From: Telopea speciosissima
Taxonomy: Eukaryota > Streptophyta > Magnoliopsida > Proteales > Proteaceae
Length of the DNA stretch: 64,000 nucleotides
Assembly (NCBI RefSeq): GCF_018873765.1
Contig: NC_057924.1
Coordinates: 16,641,001 to 16,705,000 of the forward strand
Direction of reading: 5' to 3'
Positions 10,546 through 21,220 of the stretch are shown here, piece after piece. A program made the position numbers and the translations under genes. The notes beneath the pieces are model-generated. The model made no database searches and was not told the origin of the DNA. It was given only the letters and a program-made list of their open reading frames with translations. The first letter of the stretch is position 1. Every line of letters begins with the position of its first letter.

Positions 10546-12280
10546 ACCAATCTTTTAGGATGTATTTGAAATGGGTAGAAAAGAAAAAAGAGAGATGCAC
10601 ATAAATTTGTGTCTTTATTTTCATCATGCATTACTTTGGTTCTTAATCATCTTCCCTATGTCCTATTCATTTTTTTTTTCTTTTTCTATTCATTTCTCAT
10701 TTCTTGCCATTGGAAATATTAAAACTATTAAGAAACTGAACTTGGTCAAGCTTTTTTATTATACTTTATTTCTAAGACCAAGTTTTCCTTCAACCACGGT
10801 CACGGTCACCGCAAGACTTCAAATGCGCATGGAAGGATATCAAGAGGGTATTTATGAAATATACTAAAACCGTGTAAGGGTTTGTGAAACCCAGGATGGA
10901 TGGTGTGGTGAACCTTCACAACGTAGTAAAGGAAAATATTTTCCTTATTTCTGTTTGAAATTGAGAAATACTTGCACCGAAAAAAAATATATATAAAAAA
11001 AAAAAAACTTTTAGGACCTATTTTTTTTCTCAGAATCTCTTCAACCATGACATCTGAAGCTTTGATTGGACTGGGAATAGTATTTTTCACATCATATAAT
11101 AAGTTGTGGGAATAAAGATGGCATCTACCCTTCCCATAGTTCAATATCAAATAACCAATGAAGACACCATGGGTGAAGGAAAACTTAACCTAATAGTTCG
11201 TGTGGTATCAACATTGATTCTAGTATAGACGATGTGGTGTCTATTTGCATTTCAAATTCAATAATGGCCCATATCCACAATATGGTTCATCATGTATAAG
11301 TCTTTTCTTTTGTCTTTTTAACTACGCTATTATTATTATTTGACACAAGTTTTCATGCACGGCCTGTATGGAGGCCAGTTGGATGGGCATTTCTGAAATG
11401 ACCAAAGACACCCCTGCCCCCCTGATGGGACAGGCTCGATGAGAAGAATCTCCCATGTACGAGTCTTGTCCCCTTATTTTTTTTCTATGAGAACTATATT
11501 ATTGTTTGAAGGATGGAAATCCTGCACGTGCAGGGCCAATCACAGCTTGTGTTGGAGCATCAACAGTTATAAAATTTTTCATTTTCATGGGGGCAGGCAG
11601 TCATTTCGTCTCCCCTTCTTTTTGAGTGCAAGCGTAACACTGCCAGATAGGGTCAATTTCCCCTAATTTTAAAAACAAATTCATATAAGACATGAAGAGG
11701 TTGGTAGCCTAATATTTTTCTTCAAGTTCCTTTTGCAAGCTTAGCTGTAATAGTATAGCCACTTCGTTTGACATATACTTGGAATCTAAGGAAGAAAAAC
11801 AAAACGATATTTAAGAACCAAAATTTCATCCTCACACAGGTGGTGATTTGCTTGCCTTTAATGTCCTTAGAGAGAACCTTCTCTATAGCTACGTTTGGAT
11901 GTCAAGAAAACAAAAAGAAAAAATTCAAAAAAAATTTGAATTTGAGGAGATAAATAGACTCATAAAATAATTATTATATCATCATGATTTTTGTCACATT
12001 ATGATTCACTATTTCTGTTACACATATGTCAAGTTTCACTCGTAATGGGAGTTTGACAAGCGCATGGCAAAACAAAACACTAAAAATTTTTAGACCACCA
12101 ATAGGGTGCACAGGAGTAAATGGGGTCCATAAACATACAATGGAATGCGTTGACAAACGTAAGAGCGTATATAAATTTGAATATAAAATTTGACACATGA
12201 CTTATGTACACCTTCCCATGTCTAACAAATAGTTAGAATTATGAGTTGAGCTAGGCTTGCTCTGGTGATTTGGCACTGGT
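10546..12280. other. gene-free spacer with degraded repeats
   Basis: No gene was seen. A pair of inverted ends, CCAAGTTTTCCTTCAACCA near 10780 and TGGGTGAAGGAAAACTTAA near 11170, suggests an old element of about 410 bp. A 'gttttcatgcacggcctgtatgg' stretch at 11349 resembles the tip of the element at 31981. 'Caatttcccct' and 'tcatttcgtctcccc' pieces near 11600 belong to the common MITE centres. Confidence 0.4.
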
Positions 12281-13200
12281 TCCTTTTTTTTTTGGTTTTT
12301 GGGTAAGAAAATTTTTATTAAGGATAACATGAGAAAATCATGATTGGACATTACATAGATCATGCAACCATGGATTAGAAACATGGCACACTATCATACA
12401 CGTCACCGATAGGGCCCTCCTTGCCAGGGAGTTAGCCAAGCTATTAATCTCGCTTGGAACGTAAGAGAAATACAACTAGGAAAATAAGTTGATAGATGTT
12501 TGATGTCCTCCAAAATAGATCTCAAATATGGAGGAGAAGCAACAGCTCCTTTTTGCACGTAAGTAATTAACCACATCCTAGGACTGTAAATAGGAAAGCC
12601 CATATTCTAGCTAAAGGGCTGCACTTTTGAAGCCAAGGTGTGGTGGTTGCATCCACCTCCTTTTTTTTGTAAATCCTTCTTTATTGAAGGATAACTTTGT
12701 TGATTCTTCTCTTTTTCTATGGATCTCGCTTGATGGAGGCGTTACCCCACCTTCTCTTGACCAAAAAAAAAACAGTAACCACATCCTTGCAATCCGATTC
12801 AAGAACCATCATTTCATAATCTTCTAACAACGCATATAAAAGAGCAACATGGATGGCCATGGCCTCTCCTGCTGCCACAAAATAGAAGTTTTTCTGGGAT
12901 TGACACTGCAAGGAGAGGATTACCACCAAAATCCCGACAAACCACACCCAAATCACCGGTTGAAGAATTGGGAATCAGACTTGCATCACAGTTTATTTTA
13001 ATGGTACTTGTAGTAGGAGCAATCCAACCAGTAAATGTCGGTGGTTGGAAAGTTTGAGTAGAATGTTGTGATCTCGGTGAAGATAAGGAATGCTTGAACT
13101 GCAGGAAAACTTTTGTAGAGGCAGCAATAACCTCTTCAAGCAACCAAATTTTGCGACAAAAAAATTGTTCATTTCTTGCCTACCTTTGGAGCATACTTAA
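12281..13200 (-). pseudogene. L1-type LINE remnant, RNase H-like domain
   Basis: Minus-strand fragments read KINCDASLIP...GDLGVVCRDFGGNPLL, then AAGEAMAIHVALLYAL, then VLESDCKDVV, and after an insertion LRSILEDIKHLSTYF. These are the D, E and D blocks of the plant LINE RNase H domain. At least two frameshifts break it. The 3' end shows the usual form on this strand: a T-run at 12283-12292 beside ggtttttgggtaagaaaatttttatta. Reverse transcriptase is missing, so it is 5'-truncated. Confidence 0.8.
12579..12775 (+). mobile_element. SINE-like retroposon nested in the LINE remnant
   Basis: About 197 bp lie between two copies of TAACCACATCC (12568-12578 and 12776-12786) and end in an A-run (12763-12772) just before the second copy. 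Removing it rejoins the RNase H text (KDVV followed by NYLRAK), so it is a later insertion. No pol III boxes are obvious, so it may instead be a short LINE-derived piece. Confidence 0.7.
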
Positions 13201-13413
13201 AACTTGGTTAGTCAACGACATCAGGTCACAGATTATTGCTTTTCAATAAGTGTGGCCCTTTTCATCCCTGTTTTTTTGATGAAAGTGTAATCACACAAAC
13301 CACACACCAATCCCAAAAGGTTAATCAGCCCTTATTAACCCTTTATTGAGTCTTTTGCTTGAACCTTCAGTGGTCCTTCTCACTTCTAGTGAGATTTTAC
13401 GAAGAAAAAAAAA

Positions 13414-13766
13414 GGGTAAATTACACGTCACCCCTGGGTTTCAAATGAAACTTAGATCACCCTCTGGTTTTTGAAAAAACTCAAATCACCCACTGGTTTA
13501 GATCCCAATATGACAAATTAGTTCATATCATTAGTTTTATGTTGTTATGTGATGATGTCAGCCAGTTAAATAAATTTAAATCCCTAAACTACCCTTGACC
13601 AATGTTGAAGATGAAGGAAGGGTAGTATTTTAAATTTATTTCTAATGTTTTAGTACAAGGGTAAAATCATTATTTCACACCAATAACTAACAGCAGACTA
13701 ACACTGTTACTATAAAGGGGGTGATTTGAGTTTTTTCTAAAACCAGAGGGTGACATGTAATTTACC
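13414..13766. mobile_element. small non-autonomous MULE, GGGTAAATTACA ends
   Basis: The left end GGGTAAATTACACGTCACCC and the right end read inward, GGGTAAATTACATGTCACCC, match, and both arms continue with CTCTGGTTTT...AAAAAACTCAAATCACCC. The flanks are A-runs that fit a 9-bp duplication but prove little. The ends belong to the same group as the Pack-MULE at 18484. Confidence 0.75.
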
Positions 13767-15203
13767 CAAAAAAAAGAGTAAAAAAATTTAGAATTAAAAC
13801 TATCTTACCATGTGGTATTTTGTGGCCAATGGACCAAAACAACCCCCGAGACTAATTTTACAAATATGCACAATGAAGTGTGGACAAAAAAGCTGCGTAC
13901 AAAAAGGTTAAAACCAGGTTTGCCGAGTGCTGCCAGCCCCCCCTCCCCACAGGCGAAGTATCAAGAGGTTCCCTAATCCAACTGTATCCATCCTAAGGGC
14001 TTGTCCTTGTGGTTCGTTACTCCTTTCGGAGAACTGCGACAGTAGCTTGAACAATGATTCAAGTCTCCTTAACAGCTCCAAGTCCACATTTACATGCTCT
14101 CCAAGAATTGGAGTCCTATGAATACCATATTTGATCCTTTGTGGATCTTCTCTTGCCTCCTTGTGGGGCCCTATGGCCAATCGGCCCTTGAATTACACAA
14201 TCCAGATCCTCTACTGTCGAGCTGCCCGGTAGGATCGTGTAGCCCAAACACATTGAGGCGTGCAATGACCGCCTTGCCCCTACCCAAACGCCTTATTCGA
14301 ATGGGGGTAAGACGATCATTGTATGCCTCACTGTATCTGGACTGCACGGCCCTGCCGAGCAACTCGACAATAAAGGATCACTATCCTGAATTACACCCCC
14401 CAAAAAAAATACACCAAAAAATGTGGTGATCAGTTAAACTCATACAACAGTAATTGATAACAACTCAAAAATAAATGGAATGGAATGGAACCATCGGAAG
14501 TTACTGCACACGACAATATGGTGATGGACTGATTGACCGGCCGACCATCAATGACCCCACCACTATTACTATGCCTGTGAATCTGTGATGGGATGCGATC
14601 AGACAAACAGACTTTGAGTGTTATGGGGTGGGTTGGGAGGGGAGGGGATGGTGGTGGGACTTGGAACTTGGAAGTGTGGAAGTGTGGAAGTGTGTAATTA
14701 CTTGATGGAGAGAGAGAGAGAGAGAGAGGATGGCCCAATGATTGGTCATGTAAGATGTGGGCCGGCCGACTTAAGAATTTCCTACTTGACTTGAAATTAA
14801 ACTGAGATCTGGAGTAGTAACACTTTGATTTCCAAACATCACCCCATGTTTGACCTGTCACTCACCATCTATGGTCGATCTAATCTATAAATCTAATCAA
14901 ACTAACAATAGGACTTCACAGAGACTCCGACAACCCATGCTGCCTCGCCTGTGAGCCGTGAAGGAGAGAAGAGTGAAGGGAGAAGAGAGAGTGAGAGTGT
15001 CTCACTATCCACCCCAACTTCAGGTGATTCAGGTCATTGTGAGTCCATATATCATTGGGTGAGGCACTGAGGCCCACATCACACCAGCCCTTATAATAAA
15101 CGGGCTATCATTGGGTGAGGCACTCGGGCCCACACCACCATTGAATGAGACACTGAGTGAGGCCCATGATTCTTAAATGAGTTGGGAGGTATAGACCTCA
15201 ACC
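13767..15203. other. gene-free spacer with a foldback MITE and GA microsatellite
   Basis: At 14192-14392 the arms CTACTGTCGAGCTGCCCGGTAGG and (inward from right) TTATTGTCGAGTTGCTCGGCAGG make a foldback. A (GA)n run is at 14708-14728. Nothing coding was recognised. Confidence 0.55.
14192..14392. mobile_element. foldback MITE
   Basis: Long imperfect arms centred on 'aatgaccgccttgcccctacccaaacg'. The arms contain GTCGAG(C/T)TGC(C/T)CGG(T/C)AGG and its reverse complement. Confidence 0.65.
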
Positions 15204-15357
15204 GAATCGTTATCCCACTTCAATTCCTTCAATTCCTCACATAGGGGGGGTTGAAATGACCACCCTATCTCTTGTCCGAACACATGGCCCAAGGTGAGGT
15301 CCACTCCCTCTATTAGAGGAATTGGAACGGGCAGCGAATTGAAGGAGATAATTATTC
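15204..15357. mobile_element. Mutator-type MITE, GAATCGTTATCC family, second copy
   Basis: It starts GAATCGTTATCCCACTTCAA and ends GAGATAATTATTC, with the same internal 'aaggtgaggtccactcc' as 10002-10169. The flanks GACCTCAACC and GACCTTGACC are a plausible, slightly decayed duplication. Confidence 0.7.
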
Positions 15358-15865
15358 GACCTTGACCTGCTTAATACCAGCGATGCCCTGAATAACCCTC
15401 TTGAATCTTGATACCATTATTATGACTTGTATCGCTTCATCTTTCTTCTTTATATATATATTTTTTCCAGCCTCAGCCCAAACTGAGGTCTATAAACTCA
15501 GAGGCCAAATTGCCTCTATTTTTATTTGGGTGCAAGTCAGGTGGTCTCTCAGGGTGATCCGATATAACGTTTACTGTGGCAGATTAATTAGGGCCCAAAA
15601 TTTTTATTCATCAAGTTTTGGGCCATTTAGTTTTCGTTATAAGTCCGTTTGTTTCGGTGTAAAACATCCGATAAAACAAATTTTATTCTAAAATCATAAT
15701 TTCCGCTGTTTGTTTTGTAGATTGAAAATTTTTCATAGATCTTAAAATTTTACAACAACGTACCCTTTTCCAGAAAAAGCAATGAAAAATTTTACCTCGT
15801 GAAATTGTGTAAACGGAGTCGGGAGCCGGGAGTGTTGAAACTCGTGAATGTCGTCTCGATTGTTT

Positions 15866-16023
15866 AATTTTTATCCTCTCCTGTTACAGCACGGTGCTGT
15901 AACGCATCATGCGGCGGCTGGAGAGGCCATGCGCATCATGTGAGGCCCGCTGTGTCATATGGCCTCTCCAACGCCGCACGATACATTACAGCACCATGCT
16001 ATAACAGGAGAGGATAACGATTC
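15866..16023. mobile_element. 158-bp foldback MITE, copy 1
   Basis: The arms TTTTTATCCTCTCCTGTTACA and its near-perfect mirror TGTAATAACAG..GGATAACGATTC pair over about 60 bp. An 11-bp direct repeat CTCGATTGTTT flanks it (15855-15865, 16024-16034). The second copy at 27866-28023 has exactly the same length. Confidence 0.88.
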
Positions 16024-16399
16024 CTCGATTGTTTGGATTCATTTCTGGGTCCCTACCAATGGTGCCCCTTTTCAACTTCTAAAAGAATTGGATACCTTTT
16101 TGAATCTGTTCATCTAGAGTCCAAGGGAAAATTGTGGTCTCCCTTGAGTCAGGATAAACAAACAAGAAGTTAGAAGAGTTTTCTAATTCCTCTCTAACCG
16201 TTATTTATTTTTTTGATTCCTCAGAAAACATGGCGAGAACCCAAGTGAGCTCAAGCTCTTACTTCCTAGCGTGGATTATGTAACTACAAACTCTTAATTA
16301 TTGTGAAAATTGAATGAACCGGTTGGGACTTGCAGGGGAGAAGGATGCTGCGGCCAAGTTCAATATGGTCTTCAAGCTGAGACTCGCATGGGTGAATAA

Positions 16400-16631
16400 T
16401 TTTTTTTTTGGGCTGCACCGTTTAAAGACCGTTTAGATTTAAACAGGGCCATAGCCTGGTTAAGACCCAGTTAAGGCCCGTTTCTAGTACCCAATTATAG
16501 CTTGGACCTGACCGAGCCCATCTAGGCCCGGCCCGATTACCTAAACGGTTGGTCATGGTGCAGGCTTCAAGCTTAGTTAAGCCCGGTTAGACCCGACCAA
16601 GAATGACCGAGCCCGACTGGTTGACACCCCT
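16400..16631. mobile_element. hAT-like GGCCCGG quasi-repeat module, one end visible
   Basis: Variants of 'aggcccggcccga' run into the terminus GGTTGACACCCCTA at 16618-16631. The matching left end was not found. Confidence 0.5.
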
Positions 16632-17639
16632 AGTTTCTGAAAGGACCACCAAGGAAGGCAAGAATACACTACTATGTGCTATCACCCTGCCTTTTCTCTA
16701 TGGTTCTAGCACACATCAGATCGGGTATCTGTCACCTGCAAAACCGATACGATATTGTATCGGAAAAAATTTATTCCTGATTTTCTTTTAAAAAAAACAA
16801 GATTTTTTTTTAATTGTTTTACCCCTTGTCTGTACCGTGTCATTGATACAATATCGAGATCGGTGACTAGCAAAACTGTTACATATTGTTTTCTATAGGC
16901 GATATGATACCGATACCTCAAACCATGCTTTCCTCAGTAGCATGAAATGACTTTTCTACTTCAGTACTTCCTCAATGTATGAAATTGTTTCCTTGTTGCC
17001 CTCCCTTATGGCGCTTGCTAGAGAATCCTCTCTTGTTCATAACTAGGATTCAAATCCTCTCCAATGAGGAGATTGTCCAATGAGTGCCCAATGAGGCATC
17101 CAACAATTGGGTTGGCTGGTGCACACATCCCAACGCACTCTCAATCAGCAAGTCAAGCTAACCCATCCATTGGATGCTCATTGGGCATTCATTGGATGTT
17201 CTCTCCATTAGGGAAGATCCTAATGTATTGGACTTGGAATCTGAGGACTTCACGTTTGTGAAGCCATTTTCTATGGCTTCCATTGTTTTTCCAGTCCAAT
17301 GTCTCTCCTCCTTATGGGACCTGACTTTCCTCCAGCCGTGGTGGGAGTTGGAGGATCCAGCCCAACCAAAAGAGGGGGTTTGATCATTTCATAGGGGGGC
17401 CCACCTGTGAAATGACCCAAACACCCCTATTTTGACTGGGTTGTATCCTCTAGCTCTCGCCACAATTGGAGGAGAGCCGAATTCCTCCTTATGTGGCTTA
17501 GCAACGATTGACACTGCTAAAAAATCATCCTTATGGCTAGGAAGTCTGGAATACTCTGGAGCACTTACCTTTACGGATACAATAATTAAGGGACACTAAT
17601 TATGTTGGTTTATTAGCGTGTGTTTCACGAGGGAGGGGA

Positions 17640-18474
17640 ATCTTCACGTACATTATAAAAGGAAAATTTATTGAAGAAAACCTCTACGGAAGAAAATACA
17701 AAAAACATCAGAAAAAAGAAGCAATAAAATGATCGGTTGGGGGGTGGAGAAGTTCCACACTACAAGGTCGTTGGTATGGACACCAAACGTTGCTAGAGCA
17801 TCCGCTGCAAAGTTCCCTTCACGAAGAGTGTGCATTATTGTCACTGAATCAAAATGAGCCATTAGAATTTGACAATCCTCCAGAATGTTCTTAACTCTCC
17901 ATGGTATTGAGGCATTGAGCCCTTTGAGGGAGTTGATCAAATTATCTCCTTCTATGATAATTCTTCTGAGACCATATAAATTTGCCAAATATAAGGCCTG
18001 TCGGACCGCTAATGCTTCAGCCACCAATAATATTGTTATGCCAACAAATGCCGCAAAACCAAATAAGAATTTCATTAGAGTCTCTACCCACTCCTCCAAT
18101 ACCAGCCGGGCTTGGATTCCCTTTGCTTGCCCCATCAATATTTATTATGACTGTGCCTAATGGGGGCAATTTCCAGCAAATTTGAGTGTTGAGACGTTGC
18201 TTAGCTGACTGAGGAACATTTTTGTAATATTCTTTGGCTAAATGTATAGCTTTGGATGCTATAGAATTGTTTGGTTGAAGGTAATCTCCATGAACAAAGC
18301 CCATATAGGATGTCCGTAACTGCCACAAACTACTTGCAATGGTTGATAATCTTATTCTCTCCCCTCATTAGGTGAATGAGACTGGATAGGCTGACGAAGA
18401 CAATTGTAATATCAAACGACATTAAGCATTCCAGTAGCCGAGTTCTTTTCCATAAAGCTTGAGCCTTTGGACAA
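17640..18474 (-). pseudogene. L1-type LINE fragment, RNase H half (3' part)
   Basis: Minus strand: INIDGASKGNPSPAGIGGVGRDS, then after one frameshift AEALAVRQALYLANLYGL, IIIEGDNLI, and HTLREGNFAADALATF. These are the four acidic blocks and the His of the LINE-type RNase H domain. Further 5' on the strand, near 18460, CPKAQALWKRT belongs to the zinc-binding RT linker. The sequence stops at 18474 and resumes at 19973 because the Pack-MULE sits between. Frameshifts make it non-functional. Confidence 0.85.
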
Positions 18475-18483
18475 TTTAAAAAT

Positions 18484-19963
18484 GGGTAATTTACACATAC
18501 CACCCCTAAGGTTTGATGAAAGGATAATTTTACCTCACAGTTTTGAAAAATTCTGCATACCCCCCTTGAGATTTATAAATAATAACAAATAAATCCATTC
18601 CGTCAGCTCATGATTAACAGTGTTAAAAATAAAAGGTGAATTGATAAAATTACCCTTGCAAAAAAAAAAAAAAAAAAAAAAACTGGAAGATTCCGTTGTA
18701 GGGTTTCAAAACCCTTTTAATCTTTTAAGGCATTTAGGGTTTCAAATTGAAAAAAAACCCTCAAATCAAAACTTTTTTGCGGACCTGAGATACTCACTAA
18801 CATCAATCAACACTGAACCACACCCAAAAAGAAACGTCCTTTGTTCTGTATCTGTTCAAGACAGGGTGTACCTTCACACCGATAACAGTCAAGGGGAAGT
18901 TCCCATTGAAGACGAAACCAGTGAGACAACCGATTCAAGAGGCCGCGATCCTTCCCAGAAAAATCCACGGGAAACTCATCCATGTTGCATTCAGACGAAG
19001 ATGATGGAGATGGAGTTTTCGGGAAATCGACGACACCGGATGAGTAGTGAAGATCATGTGCTCCACAGCGTCTGACACCCCACAATTCGTAACCGTTATC
19101 TTTTTCTGTTGCGAGGATACTAAGATTGGCCTCGCATATTCCAAAGTAAAGAGGGGGGGCCTTTTCTGTTGAAAGGTAAGATTCCCGGAAATGGATGGGA
19201 AGGTGAAATCGTAGAGTTCATAGCAGCTGTTCCGTCCTATGAGTTTCGAGAAATTTCGATCATGAATGAAAATCATCTTTTCCTTGTAGTCGATGTTTTT
19301 AACCTCCAAAATGTCCTCCGGATCTTCTTTAGTAGAATTGACAAGTTGTGCTATTGAGTTGTCAAAACAATGGACGACGCCTAACCCACATTCTTCCTTT
19401 GGGTATATGGAGAAGGGGTAACTGATGTTTAATTCCCCACAGTTGGAGTGGAAGGGAGCACAACGGTGGATCAAAAGGTTTTCTTCTTCATCAACTGATG
19501 ATCCAAGTGAAAGCTGCGACACAATTAGTAAGCAGAAGAAGAAAAGAAAAACAAGAAGAACAAACGAGGAGGCATGCTTATGGGAAAACAATATTAATGA
19601 AGAAGATTTTAATTTTTTGGGTTTTGGGGGGTGGTTCAGTGTTGACTGATGTTAGTGAATATCTCACGTGTGCAAAAGGGTTTTGATTTGGGATTTTTTT
19701 TCAATTTGAAACCCTAACTTTCTCAAGGGTTTGAAAGATTTTTAAACCTTGGGGAAGATGAGTTGCAGGTTTTGTTTTTATCTTTTTTTTGCAAGGGTAA
19801 TTTTGTCAGTTCACCTCTTAGTTTTAACACTGTTAGTCATGAACTGACGGAATGGCCTTATTTGTTACTATTTACAAACCTGGGGAGGTACATAGAATTT
19901 TTCAAAACTGGGAGTAAAATTATCCTTTCGTCAAACCTCAGGGATGGTATGTGTAAATTACCC
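18484..19963 (-). mobile_element. Pack-MULE carrying a receptor-kinase gene fragment
   Basis: A 1480-bp element with TIRs of about 175 bp: 18484-18659 and 19791-19963, starting GGGTAATTTACACATACC on both sides and about 85-90% alike by eye. A perfect 9-bp duplication TTTAAAAAT lies at 18475-18483 and 19964-19972. Long TIRs plus a 9-bp duplication define the Mutator superfamily. There is no transposase. The 1.1-kb interior carries a host gene fragment on the minus strand (see 18807-19591). It is inserted in the LINE, whose halves join across it. Confidence 0.93.
18807..19591 (-). pseudogene. captured fragment of a LRK10L/WAK-type receptor kinase ectodomain
   Basis: The main frame runs 19591-18935. 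It opens with a hydrophobic signal-like run (FVLLVFLFFFCLLIVSQL), followed by CAPFHSNCGELNISYPFS, ECGLGVVHC, and the closing hydrophobic and charged text typical of the galacturonan-binding WAK ectodomain (GUB_WAK_bind). After a frameshift near 19000 the second frame continues with LSHWFRLQWELPLDCYRCEG, which fits the cysteine-rich WAK-associated part. No kinase or membrane segment is present, and the codon at the expected start is TTG, not ATG. It is therefore a captured, decaying piece, not a working receptor. Family placement is by motif only. Confidence 0.75.
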
Positions 19964-19972
19964 TTTAAAAAT

Positions 19973-20520
19973 AGATGATTTGGGTTTTTATCAATCCAGC
20001 CGAACATATGTGGCATTGCGGCGATATGTTTATTCCCCAACCCTTTAGCAGATCCGCTGTTGGTAATCGACCCTGAATCAACTTCTATAAGAATATTTTA
20101 ATTTTTGGAGCCGTTGGAATGTGCCATAGTCTTAACCAAATAGAGTTAGCTTGGATAGTTTCACTATCAATTGTTACCTGTATGCCGAAGAAACTGAGAA
20201 ATTGCCATTACTAGTTGGAATCCAAATAAATCGATCATCAGAAGATTGAAGAGGAATAGGGGCCGGGGATAGCCAATATAATATCTGTTATATCATCAGG
20301 CCACCAATAACGAACGTACTCTTCTTTCCATAGTCTAGAATTAAAATCTATTAACTCACTTACCCTATTTGGAGCATTGAAAGGAACTGGGAAAGGAGCA
20401 GATCCTGGTGGATAATTGGGAATCCAGTAGCCTTGCCAGGGATTAATCATAGACCCATTACAAACGTGCATAAAAAGGCCTTTCTTCAATAAAGGGATAG
20501 AACTTGTAACCAATTTTCAT
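19973..20520 (-). pseudogene. L1-type LINE fragment, RT C-terminal/zinc-binding half (5' part)
   Basis: Minus strand from 20513: KKGLFMHVCNGSMINPWQGY, then SELIDFNSRLWKEEYV and DDITDIILAIP, the segment just after reverse transcriptase in plant L1 elements. After a frameshift it continues SSDDRFIWIPTSNGNFSVSS and KIKIFL...GRLPTADLL and CHICSAGLI (zf-RVT). The text carries on at 18474 beyond the Pack-MULE. 5'-truncated at about 20520. Confidence 0.82.
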
Positions 20521-21204
20521 GCCCAAGAAGATAACACAGGAGTAGTGGCATGTATGATATCCATTGAAGGCCTTCCAACAAAGGATATCATTCACCATTT
20601 TTTAAATATTGACATTGCATGTGTGCTGTGTAATTCAGGACAGGAATCACATTGGCACCTCTTTATCTCTTGTCCTTTCTCAAAACGGATATGGGCAGCA
20701 GGACCCCTAGGCCTTAGAACTCAGCACCTCAGAGATTCATCAATTTTTAATCTTTTATCCAATTGTCTTTTCTCCGACCAAAACCAATATTGTGGAAAAA
20801 ACATTCGTTTTATCCATTTTTTCCATTACTTCCTATTTCATATGGATGATCAAAAATGAATGCACCTTTCATAAGCAAAATCCAAATCCCTCCCAACTCA
20901 TGCATAACATCCATAGATGGATCTTCGATCTAAAAATCCAACCAAAGTCCATGCCTACCTCAATACCACCACTAGGAGATGACTTTAGACCATCTCTGGA
21001 GCAATACTTGGCGAGCATACGACCAAATGTGATCGGAGTTTTGGGTTCGCCGGGATCTAACTTGTCTAACTCCCTCAACCAAACACATACTTAAGAAACC
21101 GGTGGGAATTGGAACTGCTTGGGTCCATTTAAAAGGCATATATAAACCTAATTTAAGGGTTATGTCCTTATGGAAGATGTTTATTTAACTGGTTTGGGAA
21201 TTTT
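20521..21204 (+). pseudogene. second L1-type LINE fragment, opposite orientation
   Basis: Plus strand: GLPTKDIIHHFLNIDIACVL, CNSGQESHWHLFISCPFSKR, IWAAGPLGLRTQHL, then after a frameshift FIWMIKNECTFHKQNPNP and WIFDLKIQP. This is the zf-RVT block and the linker to RNase H. It overlaps in content with the neighbour on the left, so it is a separate insertion. The right end is interrupted by the next LINE at its duplicated target. Confidence 0.8.
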
Positions 21205-21220
21205 TTTTTGTTAGTGATTT

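Noticed and set aside
18935-19591. Working small secreted receptor-like protein
   Set aside because: No ATG at the expected start, a frameshift into the second frame, and containment within a transposon.
20238-21094. Twin-priming (5' inversion) of a single LINE, because a minus-strand piece meets a plus-strand piece near 20530
   Set aside because: Both pieces contain the zinc-binding RT-linker region, and the minus piece continues through RNase H at 17.7-18.4 kb. Two separate insertions explain this better.
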